A stretch of 9,005 nt of DNA from Candidatus Melainabacteria bacterium. Its GTDB lineage: Bacteria; Cyanobacteriota; Vampirovibrionia; Obscuribacterales; Obscuribacteraceae. The position numbers were made by a program, and so were the translations under genes. Under the pieces are notes generated by a model. It was not told the DNA's origin. It saw only the letters and a program-made list of their open reading frames with translations, and did not search any database. Location: assembly GCA_003175915.1 (NCBI GenBank), contig PSRH01000057.1:1-9005 (forward strand), read 5' to 3'. Below are positions 1 through 7,094 of this stretch, one piece after another (the stretch's first letter is position 1; every line of letters starts with the position of its first letter).

Positions 1-67
1 CGGTGGACAGAACGGACTCGGTGTTTCTTTCGAGTGGCGGTTTCAGCCAGTGCAATGATCAATCACC

Positions 68-478
68 TTACTGGGAGGGCAGCATGATGGCTTGAGGTCC
101 TCGCTCGCCGGGGTAGGTGAGGCGACACCACTGGGCTTGTTTCAGGCCGACGAGCAGGCAGGAAGCCAGATCGTGGAGGAGTCGGTAGGCGTCCGGTCCC
201 GTGGTGGCGACATCTCCGGAAAGAACCCAGGCGGTCTCGGCACAGGCTGCTTTGCCCCCATCCCCCTCGCTGCGTGGATGAAAGACGATCCTGTGTTCGA
301 GAGTGCAGTTGACGTTAGAACCGGGGTGGTCGTTGAGCCAGCCGACGACCAATTTGTTGACCGGGGCCAAGTCGGGGCAGTGCGGCTGGCCGGCTTGGGT
401 TCCCAAGCCAATCACGCTGCCGACGATGCTGAACGGGTGAGCCGAGCGCGACCCGTTCTCGTGAGACGCAGATCCCAT
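68..478 (-). CDS. hypothetical protein, 136 aa
   Basis: I do not recognise this protein. The start chosen is the ATG at 478-476 because it is preceded, with a 7-base gap, by AGGAGGT (492-486 on the minus strand), a near-perfect Shine-Dalgarno; longer in-frame starts upstream lack one. The product has no signal peptide or obvious membrane helix. It has five Cys (about residues 34, 58, 79, 107, 118) without a tidy CxxC pair, several His, and a hydrophobic stretch ASCLLVGL near residues 106-113. The middle (about 40-70) looks like a compact alpha/beta fold. The reverse frame over the same stretch is also open, as often happens in GC-rich coding DNA; the ribosome site decides for the minus strand. 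Base use is GC-richer than in mqnD or the kinase, which may mean different ancestry. No neighbour informs its function. Confidence 0.6.
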   Translation of the reverse strand: MGSASHENGSRSAHPFSIVGSVIGLGTQAGQPHCPDLAPVNKLVVGWLNDHPGSNVNCTLEHRIVFHPRSEGDGGKAACAETAWVLSGDVATTGPDAYRLLHDLASCLLVGLKQAQWCRLTYPGERGPQAIMLPSQ

Positions 479-485
479 GGTTTGT

Positions 486-492
486 ACCTCCT
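486..492 (-). promoter_or_regulatory. ribosome binding site of the 136-aa gene
   Basis: AGGAGGT on the minus strand, 7 bases before the ATG at 478. It is the strongest Shine-Dalgarno in the window, and it fixes both the strand and the start of the gene in a region where both strands are open. Confidence 0.7.
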
Positions 493-742
493 GATTCAAG
501 AATGCATTCGGCGCGACGACGTGACGTGCCGGATGCCTGGGACAAAAGCAACGCTGGCATTTCGGTGAATTTCTACAAACCAAACCCCGCGCAAGTGTGC
601 ACCTTAATGAGGCTTGAGGTGATTAAGTGCGGTGGACGTGTGGGTGGTTGGAGAAGCTCTCTGAAACGCGTGCATAAATACGGGAGACTATTAACCTTTA
701 CAGTTGAAAAGAGTGATAAGACAAGCGGCTTGATCCGAAGCT
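493..742. other. spacer with no supported gene
   Basis: An 82-codon plus-strand frame crosses part of this stretch, but it overlaps the ribosome site of the minus gene, has no Shine-Dalgarno and its translation looks unlike a protein. The composition moves from GC-rich (towards 500) to AT-richer (from about 660). Promoter-like hexamers near 690-720 (TTAACC, then GATAAG about 18 bases on) are too weak to call. The promoter of the 136-aa gene should lie at the left of this stretch, and that of mqnD to the right. Confidence 0.5.
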
Positions 743-779
743 TCTCTTAAGAGACAATTTGTCGCTTGCGCGGGCAAGC
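743..779 (+). repeat. tandem palindromes in the mqnD leader
   Basis: Three inverted repeats run one after another. TCTCTTAAGAGA (743-754) is a perfect 12-bp palindrome. GACAATTTGTC (753-763) is a 5-bp dyad around one base, overlapping the first by two bases. GCTTGC-GCGG-GCAAGC (764-779) is a 6-bp stem with a 4-base loop. They could be DNA operator half-sites or, if transcribed, RNA hairpins in the leader of mqnD. The symmetry is seen directly; the role is inferred. Confidence 0.5.
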
Positions 780-824
780 AAGGGGAATAGTCCAGATTGA
801 AAGGCAGGAAACCCTGTGGTTATC

Positions 825-836
825 TGACGATCGTCA
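825..836. repeat. perfect 12-bp palindrome TGACGATCGTCA
   Basis: TGACGATCGTCA equals its own reverse complement. It abuts the terminator-like hairpin that starts at 836, so it could be a protein-binding site or a short stem in the leader. A small 4-bp hairpin (CAGG-AAAC-CCTG, 805-816) lies just before it. Confidence 0.4.
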
Positions 837-859
837 AAGGATTAAAGCAATCCTTTTTT
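836..859 (+). terminator. intrinsic terminator-like hairpin before mqnD
   Basis: AAAGGATT (836-843) pairs with AATCCTTT (849-856) across a 5-base loop, and the T run continues to 859 (six T in all). The shape is that of a rho-independent terminator, although the stem is AT-rich and short. It lies 33 bases before the mqnD start and no gene ends just upstream on this strand. It therefore either ends a short upstream transcript or acts as an attenuator for mqnD. A further small hairpin, ACGCG-CTT-CGCGT, follows at 864-876. Confidence 0.5.
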
Positions 860-891
860 GGTAACGCGCTTCGCGTAGCTCGAGATAGGTA

Positions 892-1764
892 ATGTCAGGA
901 ACAATGAAAAAGATGGAAAGCAAGGTCGACTTAAAGACAATCACGATTGCCCACACGCCTGATGCTGACGACGCCTTCATGTTTTATGGCTTGACGTCAA
1001 ACCGCTTGCAGTCCAGGCAGTTTGCCATTGTCCACGTTTTGAAAAGCATTCAGGAGTTGAACCAAGCCGCCAAGACAGGCACATATGAAATGTCGGCGCT
1101 TTCCCTGGCCGCTTACCCTTACGTTGCGGACAAATACCGCCTTATGCCTTGCGGGGCATGTATGGGAATCAAGCATGGACCAATGCTCTTATCGAAAAGA
1201 AAGCTCTCCTTGAAGGACTTGAGCAATATCAACATTGCCATTCCGGGAAGGCTGACCACAGCCTTTCTTCTTCTGAAGATGATCGAGCCGAAAGTAGAAA
1301 CAATCGAATTGCCTTTCGATCGAATAACTGACGCGATTTTGCGTGAGGAAGTGGACGCTGGCTTGATTATTCACGAAGCCCAGATCACCTACGAAAGGAC
1401 AGGATTGAACAAAATTGCCGATCTTGGTGAATGGTGGTTTGAAGAAACCGGACTGCCGCTACCTTTGGGTGGCAATGTCCTGAGAAAAGACCTGGATCCT
1501 TCAGTCTGCTCTGAATTGATCAAACTCTTTCAAGAGTCGATAAATTTTGCTTTGGCTAATCGTGTAGAAGCAGCCAATTATGCCGTCCAATACGCCCGCG
1601 GCCTGGCAATTGACCAGGCAACTCAATTCATCGGCAGATATGTAAACGATCTAACAGTCGATTATGGAGAAGTGGGAAAGCAAGCACTGGTGCAACTCTT
1701 CGAACGAGCCTATGCGGCTGGAGCGATCGCCCAGCCTATCCAGGCGGAATTTGTCGGACGCTGA
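892..1764 (+). CDS. mqnD: 1,4-dihydroxy-6-naphthoate synthase MqnD
   Basis: MqnD acts late in the futalosine (mqn) route to menaquinone, converting cyclic dehypoxanthine futalosine to 1,4-dihydroxy-6-naphthoate. It is a cytoplasmic enzyme with a periplasmic-binding-protein-like two-lobed fold. The 290 residues match the family length. Visible family features are HTPDADDAFMF (21-31) at the first strand, PGR plus TTAFLLL (118-128), GLIIHE (157-162) whose His161 matches the family's conserved active-site His, LGEWW (178-182), TGLPLPLGG (186-194) and YVN (250-252). The GLIIHE and LPLPLG blocks set it apart from the paralogous MqnA. Start choice is open: ATG 892, 904 and 913 are all in frame, and only weak AGG or AGGA elements precede them. 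No other mqn genes are in the window, so the pathway is scattered or lies outside. A structured leader with a terminator-like hairpin precedes it and may regulate it. Confidence 0.92.
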   Translation: MSGTMKKMESKVDLKTITIAHTPDADDAFMFYGLTSNRLQSRQFAIVHVLKSIQELNQAAKTGTYEMSALSLAAYPYVADKYRLMPCGACMGIKHGPMLLSKRKLSLKDLSNINIAIPGRLTTAFLLLKMIEPKVETIELPFDRITDAILREEVDAGLIIHEAQITYERTGLNKIADLGEWWFEETGLPLPLGGNVLRKDLDPSVCSELIKLFQESINFALANRVEAANYAVQYARGLAIDQATQFIGRYVNDLTVDYGEVGKQALVQLFERAYAAGAIAQPIQAEFVGR

Positions 1765-1877
1765 TTGAGGCTGGCCCCGTCTGGCGATCCGCGATTTTCC
1801 GGCCGAAATTGGGCGGGACTGACTTTTAAGCCATCCATTAACCGGGAATAAGGAACTAGGCAATTGGACGGAAACGC

Positions 1878-3734
1878 GTGACTGTTCAGGACACAACCTT
1901 AGAGAATCTGCAAAATATCTGCAGCATCTGCAAGCACCCTAAAAGCAGCTGCAGGTGCGGCTGGGCCCCGGAACCAGGGTTGCAGTCAACGTCGATAGGG
2001 GCTAAAGACGAGTCGGCACTCGACTGGCACGGGCAGATGCCGGTCATTGGAGGTCGCTACAGACTTTTGGAGTGCGTCGGCAAGGGCGGCATGGGCACGG
2101 TCTATAAGGCAGTGCACGAGGCGCTGGACAAGATAGTAGCTGTTAAGTTACTACGCGCTGATCGCACCCTTGATGATGCCACGATTCGCCGCTTTGAATA
2201 CGAAGCAAAGGCGGCCAGCAAACTTAGTCATCCCAACCTGGCCAGCGTGTTTGACTATGGTCGTACTGAAGCCGGCGCACCATATCTGGTGATGGACTTT
2301 CTTGACGGGAAGAGTTTGGCTGACTTGATTAAGAAAGAAGGCCAGGTCAACGTTGATGAGGCCATAATCATTTTTCGGCAAATCGCAGCGGCTTTGGATT
2401 ATGCCCATAACAACAGGGTGATTCACCGTGACCTTAAGCCAAGCAACATCATTCTTATGGAGGACCCTGAGGGCAATTGCGTCGCCAAGCTTGTCGACTT
2501 CGGTATTGCAAAAGTCTTACCAATTGAGGAACCAGAAGTACTGCCCGTTACCGGGTCCGGCGAAATCTTTGGCAGTCCGCTTTATATGAGCCCCGAACAA
2601 TGCACCGATAAAGATTTAGACAATCGCTCTGATGTCTATTCTTTTGGTTGCCTCATGTACGAGAGTTTGACCGGGCGTCCGCCGTTTTATGGCGAAAATC
2701 CTGTTCAGACTATGTACATGCACGTAAACGATTTACCTAAACCGTTCCGCAGCAGCTTCCCCAACGTGCGTCTCATGGCCGATCTGGAAAGAATTGTCCT
2801 CAAGTCCCTGGCTAAGGATCCGGCTAGTAGATATCAATCGATGAAAGCATTGGGAGGAGACCTGCAGGCTGTCCTTGAGAGTAAGGATCCGCAAAAACGC
2901 TGGAAGCAATTATTCACACGCATCCTTCCTAAGAATAAGTGGCTGAGGGCGGCGCTCAGTGGCATTGCTCTATTCCCTATAACCTCTTTGATCCTGACAG
3001 GCATCTTGGCCTTGTCGATTATCGTCAAGCCGCTGGCTCAAATGAATTCCACCTGGTTCCGCTACAACAACCTGGCATTTGAAGCTTACAACTCAGGAAA
3101 CATCAGGCTGGCCGAAAATCTGATGAAACAAGCCATCTCCGCCTATCCGCTTGATAGCGATGTTACTCAAAAGGCAAGCATGCACGCCTCGCTAGCCAAG
3201 ATTTACTTTGAAGAAGGCAATCTTGCTCAAGCGAGCAGAGTCTATGAAGACGCAGCCGCATTTGCGCAACAGGCGAAATTGGGCGAAATTGCGGAGACAT
3301 GCTTGTTATCCAAAGCCCGTTGCGATGACAAACTCGGACTGTCTGAAAGATCAGCGGAGACATTCGCCAAGGTTGCTGAACTGATGACACAAAGACTGGG
3401 TGCAAGAACCCCTGCTCTGTTCGAGCCGCTTGGTTCGGCCGGTCAGAGATTCTTCCAAGCTGGCAATCTAGAATCTGCCGAGGCCGTCTATTTGCGAATC
3501 GCTCGTCTCTCTGAGGCTAATCCTGGTACCGAACGCGATTTAGCGGCAACCGCCTATTTGTACCTCGGTCGGATTGCGGTACGGGAACAGCGCCTTAACG
3601 AAGCAATTGGATACTACGATCAGGCCGTCAACATAAGAACGAGCACTCACGGAACCAATGACCCGGAAGTGCAACAGATGCGAAAACAAAGGGATGTGCT
3701 ATTGGCCCTCGAGAAACGGTCATCTGCTCGCTAA
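1878..3734 (+). CDS. membrane Ser/Thr protein kinase with Cys cluster and TPR tail
   Basis: A 618-aa Hanks-type (PknB-like) kinase. A Cys cluster C15-x2-C18-x6-C25-x-C27 opens the protein and may bind zinc. The kinase domain runs about 61-335, with glycine loop GKGGMG (68-73), VAVK Lys90, alphaC Glu109, HRDLKPSN catalytic loop (183-190; Asp185), DFG (207-209) and a SPLYMSPE segment (233-240), so every catalytic residue is present. A basic linker leads to one hydrophobic helix (about 358-383), then a 230-residue helical tail with TPR-like units (about 394-427, 434-465, 555-590). The expected topology is a cytoplasmic kinase with an external TPR sensor or scaffold; substrates cannot be inferred. 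The start is GTG at 1878, chosen because the next ATG (Met54) would remove the Cys cluster; the upstream GGACGGAA is a weak ribosome site. It follows mqnD by 113 bases on the same strand with no clear terminator between, so read-through is possible. Confidence 0.93.
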   Translation: MTVQDTTLENLQNICSICKHPKSSCRCGWAPEPGLQSTSIGAKDESALDWHGQMPVIGGRYRLLECVGKGGMGTVYKAVHEALDKIVAVKLLRADRTLDDATIRRFEYEAKAASKLSHPNLASVFDYGRTEAGAPYLVMDFLDGKSLADLIKKEGQVNVDEAIIIFRQIAAALDYAHNNRVIHRDLKPSNIILMEDPEGNCVAKLVDFGIAKVLPIEEPEVLPVTGSGEIFGSPLYMSPEQCTDKDLDNRSDVYSFGCLMYESLTGRPPFYGENPVQTMYMHVNDLPKPFRSSFPNVRLMADLERIVLKSLAKDPASRYQSMKALGGDLQAVLESKDPQKRWKQLFTRILPKNKWLRAALSGIALFPITSLILTGILALSIIVKPLAQMNSTWFRYNNLAFEAYNSGNIRLAENLMKQAISAYPLDSDVTQKASMHASLAKIYFEEGNLAQASRVYEDAAAFAQQAKLGEIAETCLLSKARCDDKLGLSERSAETFAKVAELMTQRLGARTPALFEPLGSAGQRFFQAGNLESAEAVYLRIARLSEANPGTERDLAATAYLYLGRIAVREQRLNEAIGYYDQAVNIRTSTHGTNDPEVQQMRKQRDVLLALEKRSSAR

Positions 3735-3769
3735 AAACCGAGACCTTGCCTGCGACACGGCTGTTTGTT

Positions 3770-4886
3770 TCAGTTCTTTGAGGTGATTGCTTTGTGCCTC
3801 AAATAAGACTCGATAAACGGATCGAGATCTCCGTCGAGAACTCCCTCAACGTTGCTTGTTTCGACTTTTGTACGGTTATCTTTGACCATGCGATCGTCCA
3901 GGACGTAAGAACGAATGGCATTGCCAAAGGTTGCTTGAACATTCTCACCTTTGAGCTTGGCCAGCTCTTCTTCGCGTTCCGCTTGCTTAATGGCCAGGAG
4001 CTTTGAACGTAAAAGTTCCATGGCCAATGCTTTGTTTTGCAATTGGCTGCGCTCTTGCTGGCACTTAACCATGATGCCAGTTGGCTTGTGAACGATGCGC
4101 ACCGCCGTCTCTACCTTGTTCACGTTTTGTCCACCAGCGCCACCCGAACGCATGGTGTCGACCTCAATGTCGTCGTCTTTGATTTCCACTAAAGAATCGA
4201 TGTCGCTCATCAAGGGACTGACTTCGACGGCTGCGAAACTAGTTTGCCTGGAATCATTACCTTGTTTGAAAGGAGACTTCCTCACCAGCCTGTGAACGCC
4301 CTTTTCGCAGGAGAGATAACCGTACGCGTAAGGACCCTCAACTTTGAAAGTAGTGCTCTTAATCCCAGCTTCTTCACCGGGTGACTGGTCGATCAACTCC
4401 GTCTTGAAGCCGTGATTCTGGCACCAGCGCAAGTACATTCTCAGCATCATCTCTGCCCAGTCCTGGGCGTCGGTGCCGCCTGCTCCGGCATTGATCGTCA
4501 CTATTGCAGCTGAGTCGTCATAATCACCGGACAACAGCCGATTGAATTCGTATTTCTCCAGTTCGGCGTTGAGGCGCTTGCATGTCTGCTCAATCTCACC
4601 GGCGATCGACTCATCGCCTTCTTCGATCCCGACTTGAACTAGAATACCGAGATCGCTTACATCGTCACACCATCGACGGTGCTGGTCCAGTGTCTGTTTA
4701 AGCCGACTCATTTTCTGAGTAACTTGTTGAGCCAGCTTTTGATCCTTCCAGAAATCCGGATCTAGGACCTGATTCTCTAATTCTTTTAGTTCGCTAAGCA
4801 GTCGATCAGGTTCAAAGGAACTCGCTGACTTTCGCCAGACGCTCCTCGAGTAGTTCTACTTCCTTTCGTAATTCGCTCAACAACAT
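3770..4886 (-). CDS. prfB: peptide chain release factor 2, with programmed +1 frameshift
   Basis: RF2 ends translation at UGA and UAA. The gene is in two frames: ATG at 4886 opens a 24-codon reading frame that ends CTT TGA (4817-4812), and the rest continues in the +1 frame from GAA at 4813 to the TGA at 3772-3770. Joined, it gives 371 aa, close to the 365 of E. coli RF2, and the recoding site falls at nearly the same codon (24/25 against 25/26). The SPF anticodon-like tripeptide lies at about 204-206 and the peptidyl-hydrolysis GGQ at 251-253, both within one residue of the E. coli positions. The first half carries the usual helical domain 1. The start lies 9 bases after the stop of the IPT gene, with only a weak ribosome site, so translational coupling is likely. 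A caller ignoring the frameshift would begin at the internal ATG near 4711 and lose 58 residues. Confidence 0.95.
4811..4826 (-). promoter_or_regulatory. prfB +1 recoding site (CTT TGA)
   Basis: Reading the minus strand: AGC GAG TTC CTT TGA A. CTT (4817-4815) is the slippery Leu codon and TGA (4814-4812) the in-frame stop that RF2 itself reads. When RF2 is scarce, the ribosome slips +1 to GAA and completes RF2, giving autoregulation. The position three bases before CTT, where E. coli has AGGGGG, here holds AGCGAG, a degraded match to the stimulatory Shine-Dalgarno. The base after the stop is A rather than the C of E. coli. Confidence 0.9.
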
Positions 4887-4895
4887 GACTTCGCT

Positions 4896-5999
4896 CTATT
4901 GCTCCGGAATACCTTCGTTGGGAATCACCCTCTGACTGAGGTTGATCGTCACTGTACCCTTCGATTCTACGCCATTGGTTTTTACAACAATCGGTACGTA
5001 CCATTGAGGGGTCTGGGAATCGAAAGACTCGGGAACGTTGCAGCTGATGCTGTCACTGGTTACGGAAGTGATCTGAGCGGAAACGCCGCCAATGAGGACC
5101 TCGTTGTCCGAGGCCGTTGTCGAAAATCCATGCCCATATACGACTATAGGCTGTCCTGGTGCGGTGTTCAGGAAATTGACCGAACTAACTTCCGGCTGTG
5201 CTTTTACTGTTACCTTGATGGCAGGGCAGCGGTAATTGCCAACCATAACGATCAGATCTTGCTTGCCGCCCGGTACGTCGGTGCCCAGCTTGAGTATGAG
5301 CTGGTCCTTTTTGGCACTCACAACTGTGACTGGTTTGCCGCCGATTGTAACCCGGTCAGCGGCAACGCGCTCGGAAAAATTCTTGCCCTGAACCGTCACC
5401 TTATCAGCCAAACCGAAAGAGTTGGGGTTGACACCGGTGGCCACCGGTTTGGGCGTTGTCAGCTTCCAGGCCAGGCGTGACCCAGGTTGCCCATAGCCCT
5501 GAACCGTAAGCAAGCTATCGCCGACACCGATAGCCTCCGTCAAATTCAAATTCAATCCCGAGGTGCCCTTGAAGTCTCTGATGCTAGCGAGCGGTCGGCC
5601 AGCCAGTCTGATTCTCAGGTCATCAAAGCGCATGGCGCCGCCACCGCCGTTTTCGAATGTGAGAGTGAGCGGTATGTGTTCTTGTTCGGACTTGATGTTG
5701 ATATAGTCATCCCATTTCTGCCACTGCTGAGCGGTTGAGACAATCGGTTTTGATGATTGAAGAATAAGAGTTTCGTCTTTTGCCTTAGCGGTTGCTTGAG
5801 AAGGGGGCTTGGCGCCTTTCTTATTACTGTTGGTGACCACGACGGGTGCCGGTGGCCGATAAAATGGGCTCGGAGCTGGGTTGGCTGCCTGAGCCGGTCG
5901 CTCTGAAGTGGAGATAGTGCTGCTCAAAAGCGCAACGCTCAGGGCTAAAGCAGCGACGAATCGCCGCTTGCGTTGGCAAAGATCAACCGCTTGATTCAT
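4896..5999 (-). CDS. secreted protein with two IPT/TIG domains
   Basis: A 367-aa exported protein. Residues 1-38 form a signal peptide: basic KRRR-type n-region (about 10-13), hydrophobic core 14-28, and AQA before a likely cleavage near 38. A Pro-rich, low-complexity stretch follows (40-70). Residues 75-180 form an unassigned beta-rich region with FENGGGGAMRFDDLRIRLAG, which looks like an extracellular domain. Two IPT/TIG immunoglobulin-like repeats close the protein (about 185-267 and 270-355). Each begins with a PxSxx or PEVSSV strand and carries the GKNF or GHGF turn and the VTIGG or VLIGG strand typical of the family. No anchor or sorting signal is visible at the C-terminus, so it is probably periplasmic, cell-surface or released. 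The start at 5999 has AGGAA at 6013-6009, nine bases away. It directly precedes prfB and is probably co-transcribed with it; no functional link to termination is evident. Confidence 0.82.
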   Translation of the reverse strand: MNQAVDLCQRKRRFVAALALSVALLSSTISTSERPAQAANPAPSPFYRPPAPVVVTNSNKKGAKPPSQATAKAKDETLILQSSKPIVSTAQQWQKWDDYINIKSEQEHIPLTLTFENGGGGAMRFDDLRIRLAGRPLASIRDFKGTSGLNLNLTEAIGVGDSLLTVQGYGQPGSRLAWKLTTPKPVATGVNPNSFGLADKVTVQGKNFSERVAADRVTIGGKPVTVVSAKKDQLILKLGTDVPGGKQDLIVMVGNYRCPAIKVTVKAQPEVSSVNFLNTAPGQPIVVYGHGFSTTASDNEVLIGGVSAQITSVTSDSISCNVPESFDSQTPQWYVPIVVKTNGVESKGTVTINLSQRVIPNEGIPEQ

Positions 6000-6008
6000 T
6001 GACGACTC

Positions 6009-6043
6009 TTCCTCTAGCTAGATCGACACGATGCAAGATTATA
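6009..6043 (-). promoter_or_regulatory. promoter -10 and ribosome site of the IPT-prfB operon
   Basis: On the minus strand a perfect TATAAT lies at 6043-6038, giving a start of transcription near 6031. GAGGAA (6014-6009) is the ribosome site for the ATG at 5999. No good TTGACA stands 16-19 bases upstream of the -10; the nearest TTGGGC is about 22 bases away. The -10 alone therefore supports the call. Confidence 0.45.
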
Positions 6044-6310
6044 GACGCCCACGGAAATAAATGCTGCCCAATCAGCCATCCGATAAAGATCTGGCTAACT
6101 TTAGAATGCCCAAGAAATTTTTCTTGATCTCACCCTTATGAAAACGCCAGGAGCGTGCCAGGGCTAGCCTTAGGAGAAGATTATAAATCGCTTCTTTCTT
6201 TTCTCCGGTTCTGGGCACAATAGAAATTGAAGCCGCAGAACATAGATTTCTCAGAAAGTTGAGAAGAATTACAAGATGCAGTTTGTGGTTGCTGGGAGGG
6301 AGCCCTGAAG
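6044..6310. other. intergenic region between divergent transcripts
   Basis: It separates the minus-strand IPT gene from the plus-strand zinc-ribbon gene and should hold both promoters. The frames are short. A GGGAGGG element (6294-6300) looks like a Shine-Dalgarno but lies 46 bases from the ATG at 6347. TATAAA near 6183 has no convincing -35 partner. I see no RNA gene or repeat of note apart from the hairpin that follows. Confidence 0.5.
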
Positions 6311-6336
6311 AGAGCGTTCAACTATACAAACGCTCT
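6311..6336 (+). repeat. 8-bp inverted repeat just before the start of the zinc-ribbon gene
   Basis: AGAGCGTT (6311-6318) pairs exactly with AACGCTCT (6329-6336) over a 10-base loop, ending 10 bases before ATG 6347. No T run follows, so it is not a terminator. It may be an operator or a leader hairpin lying between the purine-rich GGGAGGG (6294-6300) and the start codon. Confidence 0.5.
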
Positions 6337-6346
6337 TCAAAAAGAC

Positions 6347-6790
6347 ATGAGCATGGCCAATCAAGAAGCAAAAAATGTTGAACAGGAAAGTTTGTCCGAA
6401 AGCGAACCGGACCAGTCAAAAGAGCGTCTTTTAGCGGAGGCTGATGCGGCTGAATCAGAGGAAAAGGCTCAGCTTCAAGACCTCGTAGAAGTGGCCATGG
6501 GCCTGAAGGCGCCCAGTAAGCCAGTAGTCGCTGAACCGGAAGTGATCGAGCACATAACAACCCACCAGATCAAATCGATGCGGCAGGTGTCCGCTAAAAA
6601 GAGTAATGAAAAGGAGCCAGTGACCAGCCAGTTCGTCCAAGGGCTGATCAGAATCTACTGCGGTATTACTGAAATGTTCGCGGCTTCCGAGCACAAAACC
6701 AAGGAGCAATGCATAATCAAAGGCCACAAGTGCTCCCATTGCGGACAGCACTTCGATGCCAGCAACGTGACGATCAGAGACGCTAGGTAG
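6347..6790 (+). CDS. acidic protein with C-terminal zinc-ribbon-like Cys/His motif
   Basis: A 147-aa protein that I do not recognise. The first 70 residues are rich in Glu, Asp, Ser and Ala and probably helical or disordered, without membrane segments or signal. The middle is basic and mixed. The C-terminus holds C122-x6-C129-x2-C132-x2-H135 (with H128 inside), a pattern able to bind one zinc, followed by only twelve residues. C105 is separate. Start choice: ATG 6347 or 6353, neither with a close ribosome site. The frame stays open upstream to 6263 and includes a CTG at 6305 just after GGGAGGG, so a non-ATG start is conceivable but unusual. Its codon use resembles that of mqnD and the kinase, supporting it as a native gene. 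A role in nucleic-acid or protein binding would suit a lone zinc knuckle, but this is a guess. Confidence 0.6.
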   Translation: MSMANQEAKNVEQESLSESEPDQSKERLLAEADAAESEEKAQLQDLVEVAMGLKAPSKPVVAEPEVIEHITTHQIKSMRQVSAKKSNEKEPVTSQFVQGLIRIYCGITEMFAASEHKTKEQCIIKGHKCSHCGQHFDASNVTIRDAR

Positions 6791-7094
6791 ACAGCACCAC
6801 ATTCGATATCATTCGCATATGCCCAGATTCGCTTAAGAAGCCGATAAGCTGCGGCTTGCCAAGGGCATATTCTGCTTCGCATGTACTCTTGACTGGCTTA
6901 AAGCTTGCGAAGCGAACGGACGCAGCTAGGCTAGCGGCTTTCACTTTTCCTTTACATTCTTTTGACCCTGAATATTTCCGCAGTTCGGCAGTTTCCATGA
7001 GTAAATATGGAAGCTTGTCAGGCAGCTAATTTCCCAAACACAAGGCGTCTCAAGCTTTTGTTAAGAATCAGTACTTTCGGCAGGAATAGCGTTG

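Noticed and set aside
92..568. Plus-strand frame of 158 codons opposite the 136-aa gene
   Set aside because: It has no ribosome site and its translation looks random; the minus frame has AGGAGGT at the right distance. Open reverse frames are common in GC-rich genes.
749..763. Similarity of AAGAGACAATT at 749 and 8668, each followed by TTGTC and later CGCTTGC
   Set aside because: The match breaks up after 11 bases and the spacing differs; it is too short to call a dispersed repeat without a genome-wide search.
1723..1730. GCGATCGC, the HIP1 octamer common in many cyanobacteria
   Set aside because: I noticed only one copy in 9 kb, inside mqnD. That is compatible with chance and does not establish a cyanobacterial genome.
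3735..3769. Terminator between the convergent kinase and prfB genes
   Set aside because: In the 35 bases between the stops I see no convincing stem with a T run on either strand.
6276..6308. Ten-codon ORF ahead of the zinc-ribbon gene as a leader peptide
   Set aside because: It has no clear ribosome site and no run of regulatory codons; short ORFs of this size are expected by chance.
6783..6998. Minus-strand frame of 71 codons in the 6791-7330 spacer
   Set aside because: No ribosome site precedes the ATG, there is no recognisable domain, and the frame runs into the end of the zinc-ribbon gene.
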